From: Micromonospora chersina
GTDB lineage: Bacteria; Actinomycetota; Actinomycetes; Mycobacteriales; Micromonosporaceae
Length of the DNA: 64,000 nt
Direction: 5' to 3'
NCBI RefSeq assembly: GCF_900091475.1
Contig: NZ_FMIB01000002.1
Coordinates: 3,844,001 to 3,908,000 of the forward strand
A program made the translations under genes and the position numbers. This document shows, piece by piece, positions 18,091-26,802 of the stretch. The first letter of the stretch is position 1; every line of letters starts with the position of its first letter. The notes under the pieces were generated by a model, which had not been told where the DNA came from, made no database searches, and worked only from the letters and a program-made list of their open reading frames with translations.

Positions 18091-20538
18091 GTGCGCAAAG
18101 TCGCAGTGGGTCTGCTCGGGCTTTCGTTGACGGCGACAGGGCTGGTGGCGGGCACGGCCGCCAGCGCGGCGCCGACCCCGAAGCTGCCGGCTGCCGCTCC
18201 GGCGGCGGCCGAGCCGCAGGCCCCTCACGATCTGCCGGACAAGCTCGAGGACAAGCGGCGGGCACTCCGCCAGGAGGGCCTCAGCGAGGTTCTGTCCGGC
18301 CGGGCCAAGGCCCAGAAGATCAACGGCAGCACCGTCGTCAAGGTCGGCGAGACCGCCGGCGGCGCGGCGGCGGCGGCCGGCGCTCGGACCGCCAGCAACA
18401 AGGCGGGCAAGAAGGACCAGTACGTCGAGCTGGCCCGGGAACGGACCGACAAGATCTTCGTGATCCTCGCCGAGTTCGGCGACGAGCGCGACCCGGCCTA
18501 CCCGGACAAGGACACGAACCCGGACATCGCAGGTCCGACCCGGTTCGACGGTCCGCGGCACAACGAGATTCCGCAGCCCAACCGGGCGGTGGACAACTCC
18601 ACCGTCTGGCAGGCCGACTACAGCGCCGACTACTTCCGGCAGCTGTACTTCGGCACCAAGCCGGGCGACGAGTCGCTCAAGCAGTACTACGAGGCCCAGT
18701 CGTCCGGCCGCTACACGGTGGACGGTGAGGTCACCGACTGGGTGAAGGTCAAGTACAACGCCGCCCGGTACGGCCGCTCGGACGACCCGATCGCCGACGA
18801 CTCGGACGACCCGGCCAACGACCCGGCCGTCTGCGCGGACAACGTCTGCCCGAACACCTGGGACCTGATCCGCGACGCCGCCAACCAGTGGGTCGCCGAC
18901 CAGAAGGCCAAGGGCCGCACCGACGCCCAGATCAAGGCCGACATGCAGTCGTTCGACCAGTGGGACCGGTTCGACTACGACGGCGACGGCAACTTCAACG
19001 AGCCGGACGGCTACATCGACCACTTCCAGATCGTCCACTCCGGCGGCGACCAGGCCGACGGTGACCCGCACCAGGGTGAGGACGCCATCTGGAGCCACCG
19101 GTGGGCGGCGTACAACACGTCGCGCGTCGGTCCGCCGAACTTCCCGATCGGCGGCACCGAGATCGGCGACACCGGCGTCTGGATCCGCGACTACACGATC
19201 CAGCCGGAGAACGGTGGCCGCAGCGTCTTCTACCACGAGTACGGCCACGACCTCGGTCTGCCGGACGACTACAACGTCATCAGTGGTGGGGACAACAACA
19301 ACGAGCACTGGACCCTGATGGCCCAGAGCCGGCTCAGCGGCAAGAACGACGCCGGCATCGGCGAGCGCGGCGGCGACCTCGGCGCCTGGAACAAGCTCCA
19401 GCTCGGCTGGCTCGACTACGAGGTGGTCAAGGCCGGGCAGAAGCGCGACCTGAACCTGGGCCCGCAGGAGTACAACTCCAAGAAGGCGCAGGCCGCGGTC
19501 GTGGTGCTGCCACAGCGGGAGTACACCTTCCAGTACGGCGCTCCGTTCGAGGGCACCAAGCAGTACTTCTCCGGTAACGACGACGACCTGGACAACACCA
19601 TGACCAGGACGCTCGACTTCACCGGGAAGACCTCGGCGGCGCTGTCCATGAAGGGGCGCTTCAACATCGAGACCGGCTACGACTACCTCTTCTTCGAGGC
19701 GTCGCTGGACGGCGGCAAGACCTGGGCCGCCCTGCCGGGCACGGTCAACGGCAAGCCGATCCCGCCGGTGTCCAACACCGACCCGACCCCGGGTCTGACC
19801 GGCAGCAGCGCGGGCAAGTGGGTGGACATCAACATCCCGATGGACGCGGCGGCCGGCAAGGTCGTGCAGTTCCGCTTCCACTACCTCACCGACGGTGGGG
19901 TCTCCTCCGGCGGCTTCTTCGGTGACGCCATCACCGTGACCGCCGACGGCCAGACCGTGCTCAGCGACGGCGCCGAGGCCGGTGCCGGGGACTGGGCGCT
20001 CGACGGCTGGAGCATCACCGGGGAGAGCTACACCCGGCTCTTCGACAACTACTACATCGCCGGCAACCGGTCGTACGTCTCGTACGACAAGTACCTGAAG
20101 ACCGGCCCGTACTTCTTCGGCTACGCGAACACCCGCCCGGACTACGTGGATCACTACGCGTACCAGACGGGTCTGCTGATCTCGTACTGGAACCTCCGGT
20201 ACGCGGACAACGACACGTTCGCCCACCCGGGCGAGGGTCGTAACCTGATCATCGACGCGCACCCGCGGCCGATCTACAACCTGACCGGCGCCCCGTGGCG
20301 GGCCCGCGTCCAGGTCTACGACGCGCCGTTCAGCCTGAAGAAGGCGGACTCGTTCACGCTGCACATCAACAGCCAGCCGCAGTACATCCGTGGCCAGGCC
20401 GCGCAGCCGCTGTTCGACGACACCAAGCAGTACTGGTACCCGGAGCTGCCGAACCACGGCGTCAAGGTTCCGGCCGCCGGCGTCAAGATCAAGGTTCTCC
20501 AGCAGGACGGCACCTCGATGAAGGTCCGCTTCTCCTGA
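18091..20538 (+). CDS. secreted M6-family metalloprotease, 815 aa
   Basis: Third of the trio. The GTG start follows GGAGGT (18080-18085). The signal peptide MRKVAVGLLGLSLTATGLVAGTAASA is followed by a pro-region (ALRQEGLSEVLSGRAKAQK) like that of the second gene. The zinc site is HEYGHDLGLPDDY at residues 382-394, where the usual DLYD is DDYN. A DYDGDGNFNEPDG loop precedes it. The C-terminal half carries the immune-inhibitor A beta domains (FEASLDGGKTWAAL; FGDAITVTADGQTVLSDGAE). A perfect palindrome in its leader, absent from the other two genes, suggests separate regulation. Confidence 0.93.
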   Translation: MRKVAVGLLGLSLTATGLVAGTAASAAPTPKLPAAAPAAAEPQAPHDLPDKLEDKRRALRQEGLSEVLSGRAKAQKINGSTVVKVGETAGGAAAAAGARTASNKAGKKDQYVELARERTDKIFVILAEFGDERDPAYPDKDTNPDIAGPTRFDGPRHNEIPQPNRAVDNSTVWQADYSADYFRQLYFGTKPGDESLKQYYEAQSSGRYTVDGEVTDWVKVKYNAARYGRSDDPIADDSDDPANDPAVCADNVCPNTWDLIRDAANQWVADQKAKGRTDAQIKADMQSFDQWDRFDYDGDGNFNEPDGYIDHFQIVHSGGDQADGDPHQGEDAIWSHRWAAYNTSRVGPPNFPIGGTEIGDTGVWIRDYTIQPENGGRSVFYHEYGHDLGLPDDYNVISGGDNNNEHWTLMAQSRLSGKNDAGIGERGGDLGAWNKLQLGWLDYEVVKAGQKRDLNLGPQEYNSKKAQAAVVVLPQREYTFQYGAPFEGTKQYFSGNDDDLDNTMTRTLDFTGKTSAALSMKGRFNIETGYDYLFFEASLDGGKTWAALPGTVNGKPIPPVSNTDPTPGLTGSSAGKWVDINIPMDAAAGKVVQFRFHYLTDGGVSSGGFFGDAITVTADGQTVLSDGAEAGAGDWALDGWSITGESYTRLFDNYYIAGNRSYVSYDKYLKTGPYFFGYANTRPDYVDHYAYQTGLLISYWNLRYADNDTFAHPGEGRNLIIDAHPRPIYNLTGAPWRARVQVYDAPFSLKKADSFTLHINSQPQYIRGQAAQPLFDDTKQYWYPELPNHGVKVPAAGVKIKVLQQDGTSMKVRFS

Positions 20539-20563
20539 GCCGCTGATCACCGCTACACCTCGC

Positions 20564-20594
20564 GATGCCCGGGCAGGTCACCTGCCCGGGCATC
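20564..20594 (+). terminator. hairpin terminator of the third M6 protease gene
   Basis: Two perfectly complementary 15-base arms (20564-20578 and 20580-20594) separated by one base, followed by GCCCTTTCC. Confidence 0.85.
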
Positions 20595-20683
20595 GCCCTT
20601 TCCGGTGGCCGTGCCGGCCGCGCCCGTCCCGGAGAATCCCCTGATCCTCACCACCTGCGGGCCCGCCCACGCGGTGCCCGCCC

Positions 20684-20689
20684 TAGGCT
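20684..20689 (+). promoter_or_regulatory. -10 box of a leaderless promoter
   Basis: TAGGCT ends 7 bases before the ATG at 20697, and no ribosome-binding site is visible, so the transcript is probably leaderless. Confidence 0.5.
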
Positions 20690-20696
20690 GTGCCCC

Positions 20697-21629
20697 ATGA
20701 CCGACCAGCGCGGCGGACCCGTCGACGAGTCCTGCGTCCTCCCCGAGGGGCCGTGGACGCACCGGTTCGTCGGCGCCAACGGCAGCCGCTTCCACGTCGT
20801 CGAGGCCGGCACCGGCCCCATGGTGCTCTTCCTGCACGGCTTCCCCGAATACTGGTACGCCTGGCACGAGATGCTGCCGGCGGTCGCCGACGCCGGCTTC
20901 CGCGCCGTCGCCGTCGACCTGCGCGGCTACGGCGCGAGCGACAAGCCACCCCGGGGGTACGACGGCTACACCCTCGCCGCCGACGTGGCCGGGCTGATCC
21001 GGGCCCTCGGCGAGCGGTCGGCCACCCTGGTCGGCAGCGGCGCGGGCGGGCTCATCGCCTGGACGGCCGCCTCGTTCCACCCCACCCTGGTACGGCGGCT
21101 CGTGGTGCTCGGCGCGCCGCATCCGCTCCGGCTCCGGGCCGCCATCTTCGCCGACCCCCGCGGCCAGTTCACCGCCTCCACGCCCACGCTGAAGTTCCAG
21201 CTCCCCCGCTACGAGCACGTGCTGACCCGCGACGACGCCGCCGAGGTCGAGGCGATGCTGCGCCGGTGGGGCGGGCCGCGCTGGGTGAACGGTCCCGACT
21301 TCGACGCGTACGCCAGGTGCTGCCGGGTGGCCATGCAGATCCCGCAGGCGGCGTTCTGCGCCATGGAGGGCTACCGCTGGGCGTTCCGGTCGGTGCTGCG
21401 GCTGCACGGCTACCGGTTCGTCCGGCTGATGCAGAAGCCGCTGACCACCCCGACCCTCCAGTTGCACGGCGCGCTCGACCGGGCCTCACTGCCCCGCACC
21501 GCCCAGGGCTCCGGCCGCTACGTCACCGCGCCCTACGAGTGGCGGTTGCTCGACGGTGTCGGCCACTTCCCGCACGTGGAGGCCCGGGACCTGGTGCTCG
21601 GCGAGATCCTGCGCTGGACGAAATCCTGA
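20697..21629 (+). CDS. alpha/beta hydrolase of the epoxide hydrolase family, nucleophile missing
   Basis: A 310-residue alpha/beta-hydrolase. The oxyanion motif HGFPEYWYAW, the strand DLRGYGASDKP, the late acid HGALDRASLP and the catalytic-His region GVGHFPHVEARD all match epoxide hydrolases such as EphE of M. tuberculosis. At the nucleophile elbow, where the family has GHDWGG, this protein has GSGAGG: the nucleophilic Asp is replaced by Gly115 and the preceding His by Ser114. Standard epoxide hydrolysis should therefore be impossible unless Ser114 acts instead. The gene is probably leaderless and its stop lies one base from the stop of the converging small gene. Confidence 0.82.
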   Translation: MTDQRGGPVDESCVLPEGPWTHRFVGANGSRFHVVEAGTGPMVLFLHGFPEYWYAWHEMLPAVADAGFRAVAVDLRGYGASDKPPRGYDGYTLAADVAGLIRALGERSATLVGSGAGGLIAWTAASFHPTLVRRLVVLGAPHPLRLRAAIFADPRGQFTASTPTLKFQLPRYEHVLTRDDAAEVEAMLRRWGGPRWVNGPDFDAYARCCRVAMQIPQAAFCAMEGYRWAFRSVLRLHGYRFVRLMQKPLTTPTLQLHGALDRASLPRTAQGSGRYVTAPYEWRLLDGVGHFPHVEARDLVLGEILRWTKS

Positions 21630-21630
21630 C

Positions 21631-21996
21631 TCAGACCCGCTGCTCGCGCAGGTCGGTCACCTCGTTCGCGGGCGCCCAGCCCTGGTAGACGCCGAAGTCG
21701 AACGCCTCCAGCCCCATCTTCTGGGCCACCGGCCAGCGGCCGCCGGTGTACTCCACGCGCAGCCAGCCGTCGTGCTCGGCCAGCACGATGAACGGCTGCC
21801 CCTGCCAGGTGCAGGTGGTCCGCACGTACGCCAGGTCCTCGACCTCGGCAACCGGCACCACCCGGACGTGCCGGCCGGGGCGTACCTCGGTGAAGCCCTC
21901 GCCCGGCTCCGGCTGGTACAGGCGGACGTCGCCGCCGTCCGGGCTGGCCTGGTACTCCCGGCCCCGCCAGCGGGCCACGTAGCCGTCGCGGGTCAC
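21631..21996 (-). CDS. small partner protein of the SseB-domain gene
   Basis: A 121-residue soluble protein with a beta-rich sequence (YVARWRGREYQASPDGGDVRLYQPE, LAYVRTTCTWQGQPFIVLAEHDGWLRVEYTGGRWPVAQKMGLEAFDFGVYQGWAPANEV). I do not recognise a named family. Its GTG overlaps the stop of the large SseB-domain gene as GTGA, so the two are co-translated and probably act together, perhaps as chaperone, ligand or inhibitor. No signal peptide is seen. A small protein directly coupled to an SseB-type gene next to a mycosin points to a role around type VII secretion, but this is inference from context only. Confidence 0.72.
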   Translation of the reverse strand: MTRDGYVARWRGREYQASPDGGDVRLYQPEPGEGFTEVRPGRHVRVVPVAEVEDLAYVRTTCTWQGQPFIVLAEHDGWLRVEYTGGRWPVAQKMGLEAFDFGVYQGWAPANEVTDLREQRV

Positions 21997-24900
21997 GCCT
22001 CGTCCGCCCTGACCCAGAGCAGCGCGTCGGTGTCCAGCACGGCGACCACCCGCTCGCTGCGATCCGCGCCGATCCGCCACAGCTCGGCGCCGTGCGGCAG
22101 CCGGGCGCTGTCCACCTTGAACTCGGCGACCACGTCGCTGCTCTCCCCCGGGGCGAAACCGTTGCCGCGGAACGGGGGCCGCTCGATCACCCAGCCCTCC
22201 ATCGCCCGCATCGCGCCCTCGTTCTGCCCGCCGTAGGGGATCCGGTAGAGGCTCGGCCGGTAGGCCGGCCAGCGCAACACGTAGATCTCCTCGGCGTCAC
22301 GGGAGAACGGCGAGCCGGGGTGGCCGAGACCGAGCGCGTCGTACAGCTCGGCCGGGGTGCCGAGGTGGGCCAGCTCGCCGGCCCGGTGCACGAAGCCGGA
22401 CACCCGGTCGTAGCCGCGCTCCAGGTAGTAGGCGAGCTGGCTGGGAGCGATCGCCTTCTGCATGGTCACGGGGCGGGCCGGGTCCACCGCCGGCGCAGCG
22501 GGCCGGGGCTCGGCCGACGGCGCCGGTGCGGTGGTGGGCGGCTCCGGCTCGGTCTCCGGGTCGTCACCCAGCCCCACCTCGGCGGCCCAGTTGGCCAGCG
22601 CGAGAACCTGCTCCCCCGGGTACGTCGCCCCGACCGGGGTGCCCGGGTTCACGGCGAACGACCAGCTCACGTCCGGCCAGCGGCGGATGAGCTGCACGAA
22701 CTTGACCCGTACCGTCTCGGTCGGGCCGCCGGCCCGGTGCGCCAGCCGCTCGGGCGAGGTGTAGACCACCACGTACGTCCCGCCGTCGATCTGCTCCGTG
22801 CACCAGACGAAGCCGGGATCGCCCGGCCGGCTGCCCGCCACTGAATCGGCGGCGACCGGCAGCAGCACCCGGGCCAGCAGCAGGGTGGTGAGGAAGCTGT
22901 CGGTGCTGCCGCTGCCGGCCGCGCTCAGCAGTTCCTCCTCGACCTCGTTGGCGGGCACGAAGTCGGCGTCCCTGGCACCGTCCACCGGGGACCCTGCGGC
23001 TCCGGCCGTTGGCTTTTCCGGCGGCACGGGCCCGGCCGCGGGCGCGAACACCGACGTCGTCGGCTCGGCCGCCGGGGCAGCCGGCGCGAACATGGACGTG
23101 GCCGGCCCCTCCGCGGCGGCAGCGGTCGGTACGAACACCGAGGTGGTCGCCTCGTCAGCGGCGACATTCGGCGCGAACACCGACGTCGTCGGCTCCTCGG
23201 CTGCCGGCGTGAACGGCCGCGTGTCCGTCCCTGCGGGTGGCTCGAAGAGGGGCACGTCCGGCGGGGGCGCGGGCGGCTCGAACAGCGGCTCGGTCCGCTC
23301 GTCCTCAGAAGGGGCCGGCGCGAAGAGCGTTGTCCTCTCCTCCGCCGGGGCGCTCCGGTCCCGCTGCGGCGCCGTGGGCTCCGTCGACGCGAACAGCGAC
23401 GCGGTCGGCTCGGGCGCCGGGGAGGCCGAGGCGAACCGCGACGTGGTCGGCTCGGGCGCCGGGGAGGTGGGCGCGAACAGCGAGGTCGTCGCCTCGTCCG
23501 CCGTCGCGCCCCGGTCGGGCGGGGACACCACCGGGCCGGCGGGCGGCCCCGCCAGCGGCGCGGTCGGCTCGTCCCCCGAGCCGGCAGCGGTGAACAGCGG
23601 CGACGGGCGCGGATCGTCGGCCGGGTTCGACGCGTGCGGCGCGGACGGGCCGGACAACGGCGCGGACGGGCCGGACAGCGGCACGGTCCGCTCGGCGGGC
23701 ATGTCGGCGGGCGTCCCCGCGGCAGGAGCCGCCCGGAGGTCGGACGGCCCGGCGGCACGGTCGAGGACCGGCGACGGAGGCGGGTCGACGAGCAGCGGCA
23801 CGGTGGGGTCGGTGGGACCGGCCCAGGGCGCCGCCGGGCCGCCGTCCCCCGGGGACGCGGCCGGCGCCGTGGCCGACGCCATCGCGGAGGCGGCGGCGGG
23901 CACCGTGGGCACCGCGTACGGCGCGGGCGGCGGAACGGCGGCGGGGCGCGGCGCCGGCTCGGTCAGCTCGCGGGACTCGATGACGGTGCCCTCGATGACG
24001 ATCGGGGTGAAGCCCCGGCGCGACGCGGGTGGGGCGGACACCGGCTCGGCGATCGACGGCGGAAGCTCCTCGGCCTCGGCGAGGTCGGCCGGGCCGGGGA
24101 TCGGCTGGGTCTGGTCCTCCGATCCCGGGTCGTCGCCCGTGCCGGGGTGCCGCCGGGGCAGCGCCTGGGTGGCCTCTGCGGCCGGGGCCGGGCGGAACGG
24201 CCGCTCCGGTTCCGCGGGTCGGCTCGCCGGGGTCGGTTCGGCCGGGTTTACCCGGAACGCCTGCGTCGGGTCCTCCGGAACCGGCTCGTTCAGCGGCCGG
24301 CGGCGCGGGAACGGCTGGCCGCCGCCGGCGAACCGGGAGGGCGGCGTCGCCCGGTCCCCGCCGCGGCGCGGCGCGTCCAGCGGCGAGGGGCGCCGGGGCG
24401 AACGGCCGGAGGTGGGCTCGAAGAAGGATCGGGCGGGTGGCGGCGCGGGTTCGACCGATCGGCCGTTGGTGGGGCCGGAGCGGCCGGCATCGGTGAACGG
24501 ATCCGGCTCGTCGGGACGCCGACGCAGGTCGGTGAGCCAGCCGTCGAGATTGTCCGCGCCCGGCTCGCTGCCGGCGGGGCCGGTGGGCCGCGCGTCGTCC
24601 CACGTACGGCGGCCGAGCGGGCGGGCCGGACGGCCGTTCGCCGGGTCGGGGCGGCGGGACGGTGGTGGGGCGGGCGGGTCGGCCGCGCCGGGGACGGTGG
24701 GCCGGGTGCTCGGGGCGGGAACGGTGGGGATCGGAACTGTCGACGGCTCGCCGGCCGGCTCGCTGCGGGCCGGCGGCACCCGCCCTCCGGCCGCCGGGGA
24801 CACGGGTGGCGGGGACACAGGCGGCGGGGACACGGGCGGCGGGGGGACGTCCCGGCCGGGCGCGGGCGGGCCACCCCGGGCGGCCCGGGCGGCGCTCTCC

Positions 24901-25334
24901 ACCCGCTCCAGGCGAGCGCGGGCGCCCATGGTCCGGCCCGGCAGCCGGACGTCGCCCCGGGCGAGCTGCGCGACGAACCAGGCCGGCAGGTAGCCCTCGA
25001 TGGGCAGCCCCGGATTGACCGCCAGCCACCACTCGTGGTTGGGCCAGTCCGCGGCCAGGTCGGCGTACGGGACCCGGCGGGTGGCGCCGGCGTTCTCGCC
25101 CAGGCAGGCGCGCAGCGCGGTGGCGGAGGTGAAGGCCAGGACGTGCGTGCGGCCCCCGGTGGTCCAGGTGCCCCAGCCCGTCGGGCCCCGCCCGGCGGGC
25201 TTCTCCGCGGCGACCGGCAGCAGCAGATCGACGCGGGTCAGGACGCGGAAGTAGAGCTGCTGGTCCTGTGCGCGGAGCGCATCCCGCATCGCCACCTCGG
25301 CCTCGGTGGCCGGTTCCCATCCGGTCACGGCCAC
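21993..25334 (-). CDS. large type VII secretion-associated protein with two SseB domains and a phospho-motif-rich linker
   Basis: About 1,113 residues. The first SseB N-terminal-type domain (about 15-140: LYFRVLTRVDLLLPVAAE.. HVLAFTSATALRACLGE.. WWLAVNPGLPIEGYLP) is followed by a Pro/Ala-rich linker (about 150-780), a second SseB domain (about 785-930: SFLTTLLLARVLLPVAAD.. YVVVYTSPERLAHRAGG.. WSFAVNPGTPVGATYP) and a C-terminal domain (about 960-1113). Residues about 353-765 of the linker repeat [DE]-x-T-x-x-hydrophobic motifs: DPTQAF, EATQAL, DQTQPI, EATTSLF and EPTTSVF several times. The last type equals the TTSVF phospho-motif of GarA. SseB proteins accompany ESX systems in actinobacteria. 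A GTG at 25328 with better ribosome-site spacing is an alternative start. Confidence 0.85.
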   Translation of the reverse strand: MAVTGWEPATEAEVAMRDALRAQDQQLYFRVLTRVDLLLPVAAEKPAGRGPTGWGTWTTGGRTHVLAFTSATALRACLGENAGATRRVPYADLAADWPNHEWWLAVNPGLPIEGYLPAWFVAQLARGDVRLPGRTMGARARLERVESAARAARGGPPAPGRDVPPPPVSPPPVSPPPVSPAAGGRVPPARSEPAGEPSTVPIPTVPAPSTRPTVPGAADPPAPPPSRRPDPANGRPARPLGRRTWDDARPTGPAGSEPGADNLDGWLTDLRRRPDEPDPFTDAGRSGPTNGRSVEPAPPPARSFFEPTSGRSPRRPSPLDAPRRGGDRATPPSRFAGGGQPFPRRRPLNEPVPEDPTQAFRVNPAEPTPASRPAEPERPFRPAPAAEATQALPRRHPGTGDDPGSEDQTQPIPGPADLAEAEELPPSIAEPVSAPPASRRGFTPIVIEGTVIESRELTEPAPRPAAVPPPAPYAVPTVPAAASAMASATAPAASPGDGGPAAPWAGPTDPTVPLLVDPPPSPVLDRAAGPSDLRAAPAAGTPADMPAERTVPLSGPSAPLSGPSAPHASNPADDPRPSPLFTAAGSGDEPTAPLAGPPAGPVVSPPDRGATADEATTSLFAPTSPAPEPTTSRFASASPAPEPTASLFASTEPTAPQRDRSAPAEERTTLFAPAPSEDERTEPLFEPPAPPPDVPLFEPPAGTDTRPFTPAAEEPTTSVFAPNVAADEATTSVFVPTAAAAEGPATSMFAPAAPAAEPTTSVFAPAAGPVPPEKPTAGAAGSPVDGARDADFVPANEVEEELLSAAGSGSTDSFLTTLLLARVLLPVAADSVAGSRPGDPGFVWCTEQIDGGTYVVVYTSPERLAHRAGGPTETVRVKFVQLIRRWPDVSWSFAVNPGTPVGATYPGEQVLALANWAAEVGLGDDPETEPEPPTTAPAPSAEPRPAAPAVDPARPVTMQKAIAPSQLAYYLERGYDRVSGFVHRAGELAHLGTPAELYDALGLGHPGSPFSRDAEEIYVLRWPAYRPSLYRIPYGGQNEGAMRAMEGWVIERPPFRGNGFAPGESSDVVAEFKVDSARLPHGAELWRIGADRSERVVAVLDTDALLWVRADEA

Positions 25335-25439
25335 GTCTCCTTCCGCGAACAGGCCACAGGCATCGCCTACAACCTACAAGGTGGTAACAAGATCACAATG
25401 CCTGGCCATCGACGGTCGGCCGGGTCGTCGGCGAGGCGC

Positions 25440-25445
25440 TAACAT
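25440..25445 (+). promoter_or_regulatory. possible -10 box of the mycosin gene
   Basis: TAACAT fits TANNNT; the implied leader of about 30 bases contains ACGGAGG before the ATG. It lies in the 146-base region between the divergent SseB and mycosin genes. Confidence 0.4.
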
Positions 25446-25480
25446 CCCGTTCCGGAGTCGACACGATACGGAGGCCGTCG

Positions 25481-26683
25481 ATGTCCCGGCCCACCGCGCG
25501 CCCGGCCCTGGCCGTTCTGGTGACCCTCCTGGTCGCCGGGTTTCCGGCCGCCCCGGCGGCGGCCCGGGCACCGTCGGCCTGCGCCACGCCGCCCACGCCG
25601 GCCCGCCCCGTCGCGGAGCAGCCCTGGCCCCAGCAACGGTACGCGCCGGACCGGCTCGCCCCCCTCGCCACCGGCGCGGGGGTGGTGGTCGCGGTGGTCG
25701 ACTCCGGGGTGGACCGGTCCCATCCGCAGCTCGCCGGCCGGGTGCTCGACGGGGTCGACTTCCTCGACCGGGGCGGCGACGGCACCCGGGACTGCGCGGG
25801 GCACGGCACCGGCGTGGCGAGCATCATCGCCGCCGCGCCCCGGCCGGGTGTGGCCTTCCGCGGGCTCGCGCCGGACGCGCGCATCCTGCCGGTACGCGTC
25901 AGCGAGCAGCAGGTGGTCGAGGGGCGGGAGTCGGGGCGTACGGTCGGGGCGGCCGACTTCGCGCGGGCGATCCGGTGGGCGGTGGACCACGACGCGGACG
26001 TGGTCAACCTGTCCGTCGTGCTGTACGCGGACGACCCCGCCGTGCGCGCCGCGATCGCCTACGCGGTCCGGCGGGACGTCGTGCTGGTGGCCGCCGCCGG
26101 CAACCTGCACGACAGCGGCGACCCCCGCCCGTACCCGGCCGCCTATGACGGGGTGCTGGGGGTGGGCGCGATCGGGGCGGACGGCATCCGCGCCGCCTTC
26201 TCGCAGACCGGCCCGTACGTCGACCTGGTCGCCCCGGGCAGCGACGTGCTCATGGCGGCGCCCCGGCAGGGTCACCACCGGGCGGAGGGGACGAGCTACG
26301 CGGCGCCCTTCGTGGCCGGCACCGCGGCGCTGGTCCGGCAGTACCGCCCCGAACTGGACGCGGCCGAGGTCGCCCGGCGGATCGTGGCGAGCGCCGACCC
26401 GGCTCCGGGGCGGGCGGACGGTTACGGCACGGGGGTGCTGAACCCGTACCGCGCGGTGACCGAGACGGGTGGGCCGGCCTCCGGCCGGGGGACGGGGGCG
26501 GCGCTCCCGGTCGACCGGCCGGACGCCGCGGAGCTGGCGCGGCAGGCGCGCCGGACGACGGCCCGGGACCGGGCGCTGCTGGTGGCCGGCACCACCGGGG
26601 CCGCCGCCCTCCTGGTGATGCTGCTCGCCGTGGTGCTGCCCCGCGGGGCGCGCCGCCGCTGGCACCCGGCCGACCCGGCCTGA
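25481..26683 (+). CDS. mycP: mycosin-like subtilisin protease of a type VII secretion system
   Basis: A 400-residue membrane-anchored S8 serine protease. Signal peptide (LAVLVTLLVAGFPAAPAAA), then catalytic Asp74 (VAVVDSGVD), His108 (CAGHGTGVASI), oxyanion Asn208 (AAAGNLHD) and Ser272 (EGTSYAAPFVAG). A C-terminal helix (LLVAGTTGAAALLVMLLAVVL) and basic RGARRR tail follow. This is the mycosin layout; MycP cleaves ESX substrates and stabilises the secretion membrane complex. The start is supported by GGAGG. Transcribed divergently from the SseB gene and towards the WXG100 genes, it is a core component of this small ESX locus. Confidence 0.93.
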   Translation: MSRPTARPALAVLVTLLVAGFPAAPAAARAPSACATPPTPARPVAEQPWPQQRYAPDRLAPLATGAGVVVAVVDSGVDRSHPQLAGRVLDGVDFLDRGGDGTRDCAGHGTGVASIIAAAPRPGVAFRGLAPDARILPVRVSEQQVVEGRESGRTVGAADFARAIRWAVDHDADVVNLSVVLYADDPAVRAAIAYAVRRDVVLVAAAGNLHDSGDPRPYPAAYDGVLGVGAIGADGIRAAFSQTGPYVDLVAPGSDVLMAAPRQGHHRAEGTSYAAPFVAGTAALVRQYRPELDAAEVARRIVASADPAPGRADGYGTGVLNPYRAVTETGGPASGRGTGAALPVDRPDAAELARQARRTTARDRALLVAGTTGAAALLVMLLAVVLPRGARRRWHPADPA

Positions 26684-26690
26684 CCCTGAC

Positions 26691-26799
26691 GGAACGGACG
26701 CCACCGGCCGGAACGGACGCACCCCGGTGGGACCTGACGCCACCCGGGCGGAACTGAGGCCGTTCGGAGAGGATTGAGGCGCCCGGCCGGAGCTGACGC
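26691..26799. repeat. six-unit degenerate tandem repeat, period 19-20 bases
   Basis: Cores of the form GGAnCnGAsGC recur at 26691, 26710, 26730, 26750, 26770 and 26789, each followed by a C/G-rich CACCCGG-like spacer. The array fills the space between the mycosin stop and the terminator shared with the WXG100 genes. It is not part of an evident gene. Confidence 0.7.
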
Positions 26800-26802
26800 A
26801 GC

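Noticed and set aside
22798..24993. Plus-strand open frame of about 730 codons opposite the SseB-domain gene, rich in Gly, Ser and Ala
   Set aside because: It mirrors the low-complexity linker of the minus-strand gene. Codon third positions fit the minus strand, there are no recognisable domains and no ribosome site.
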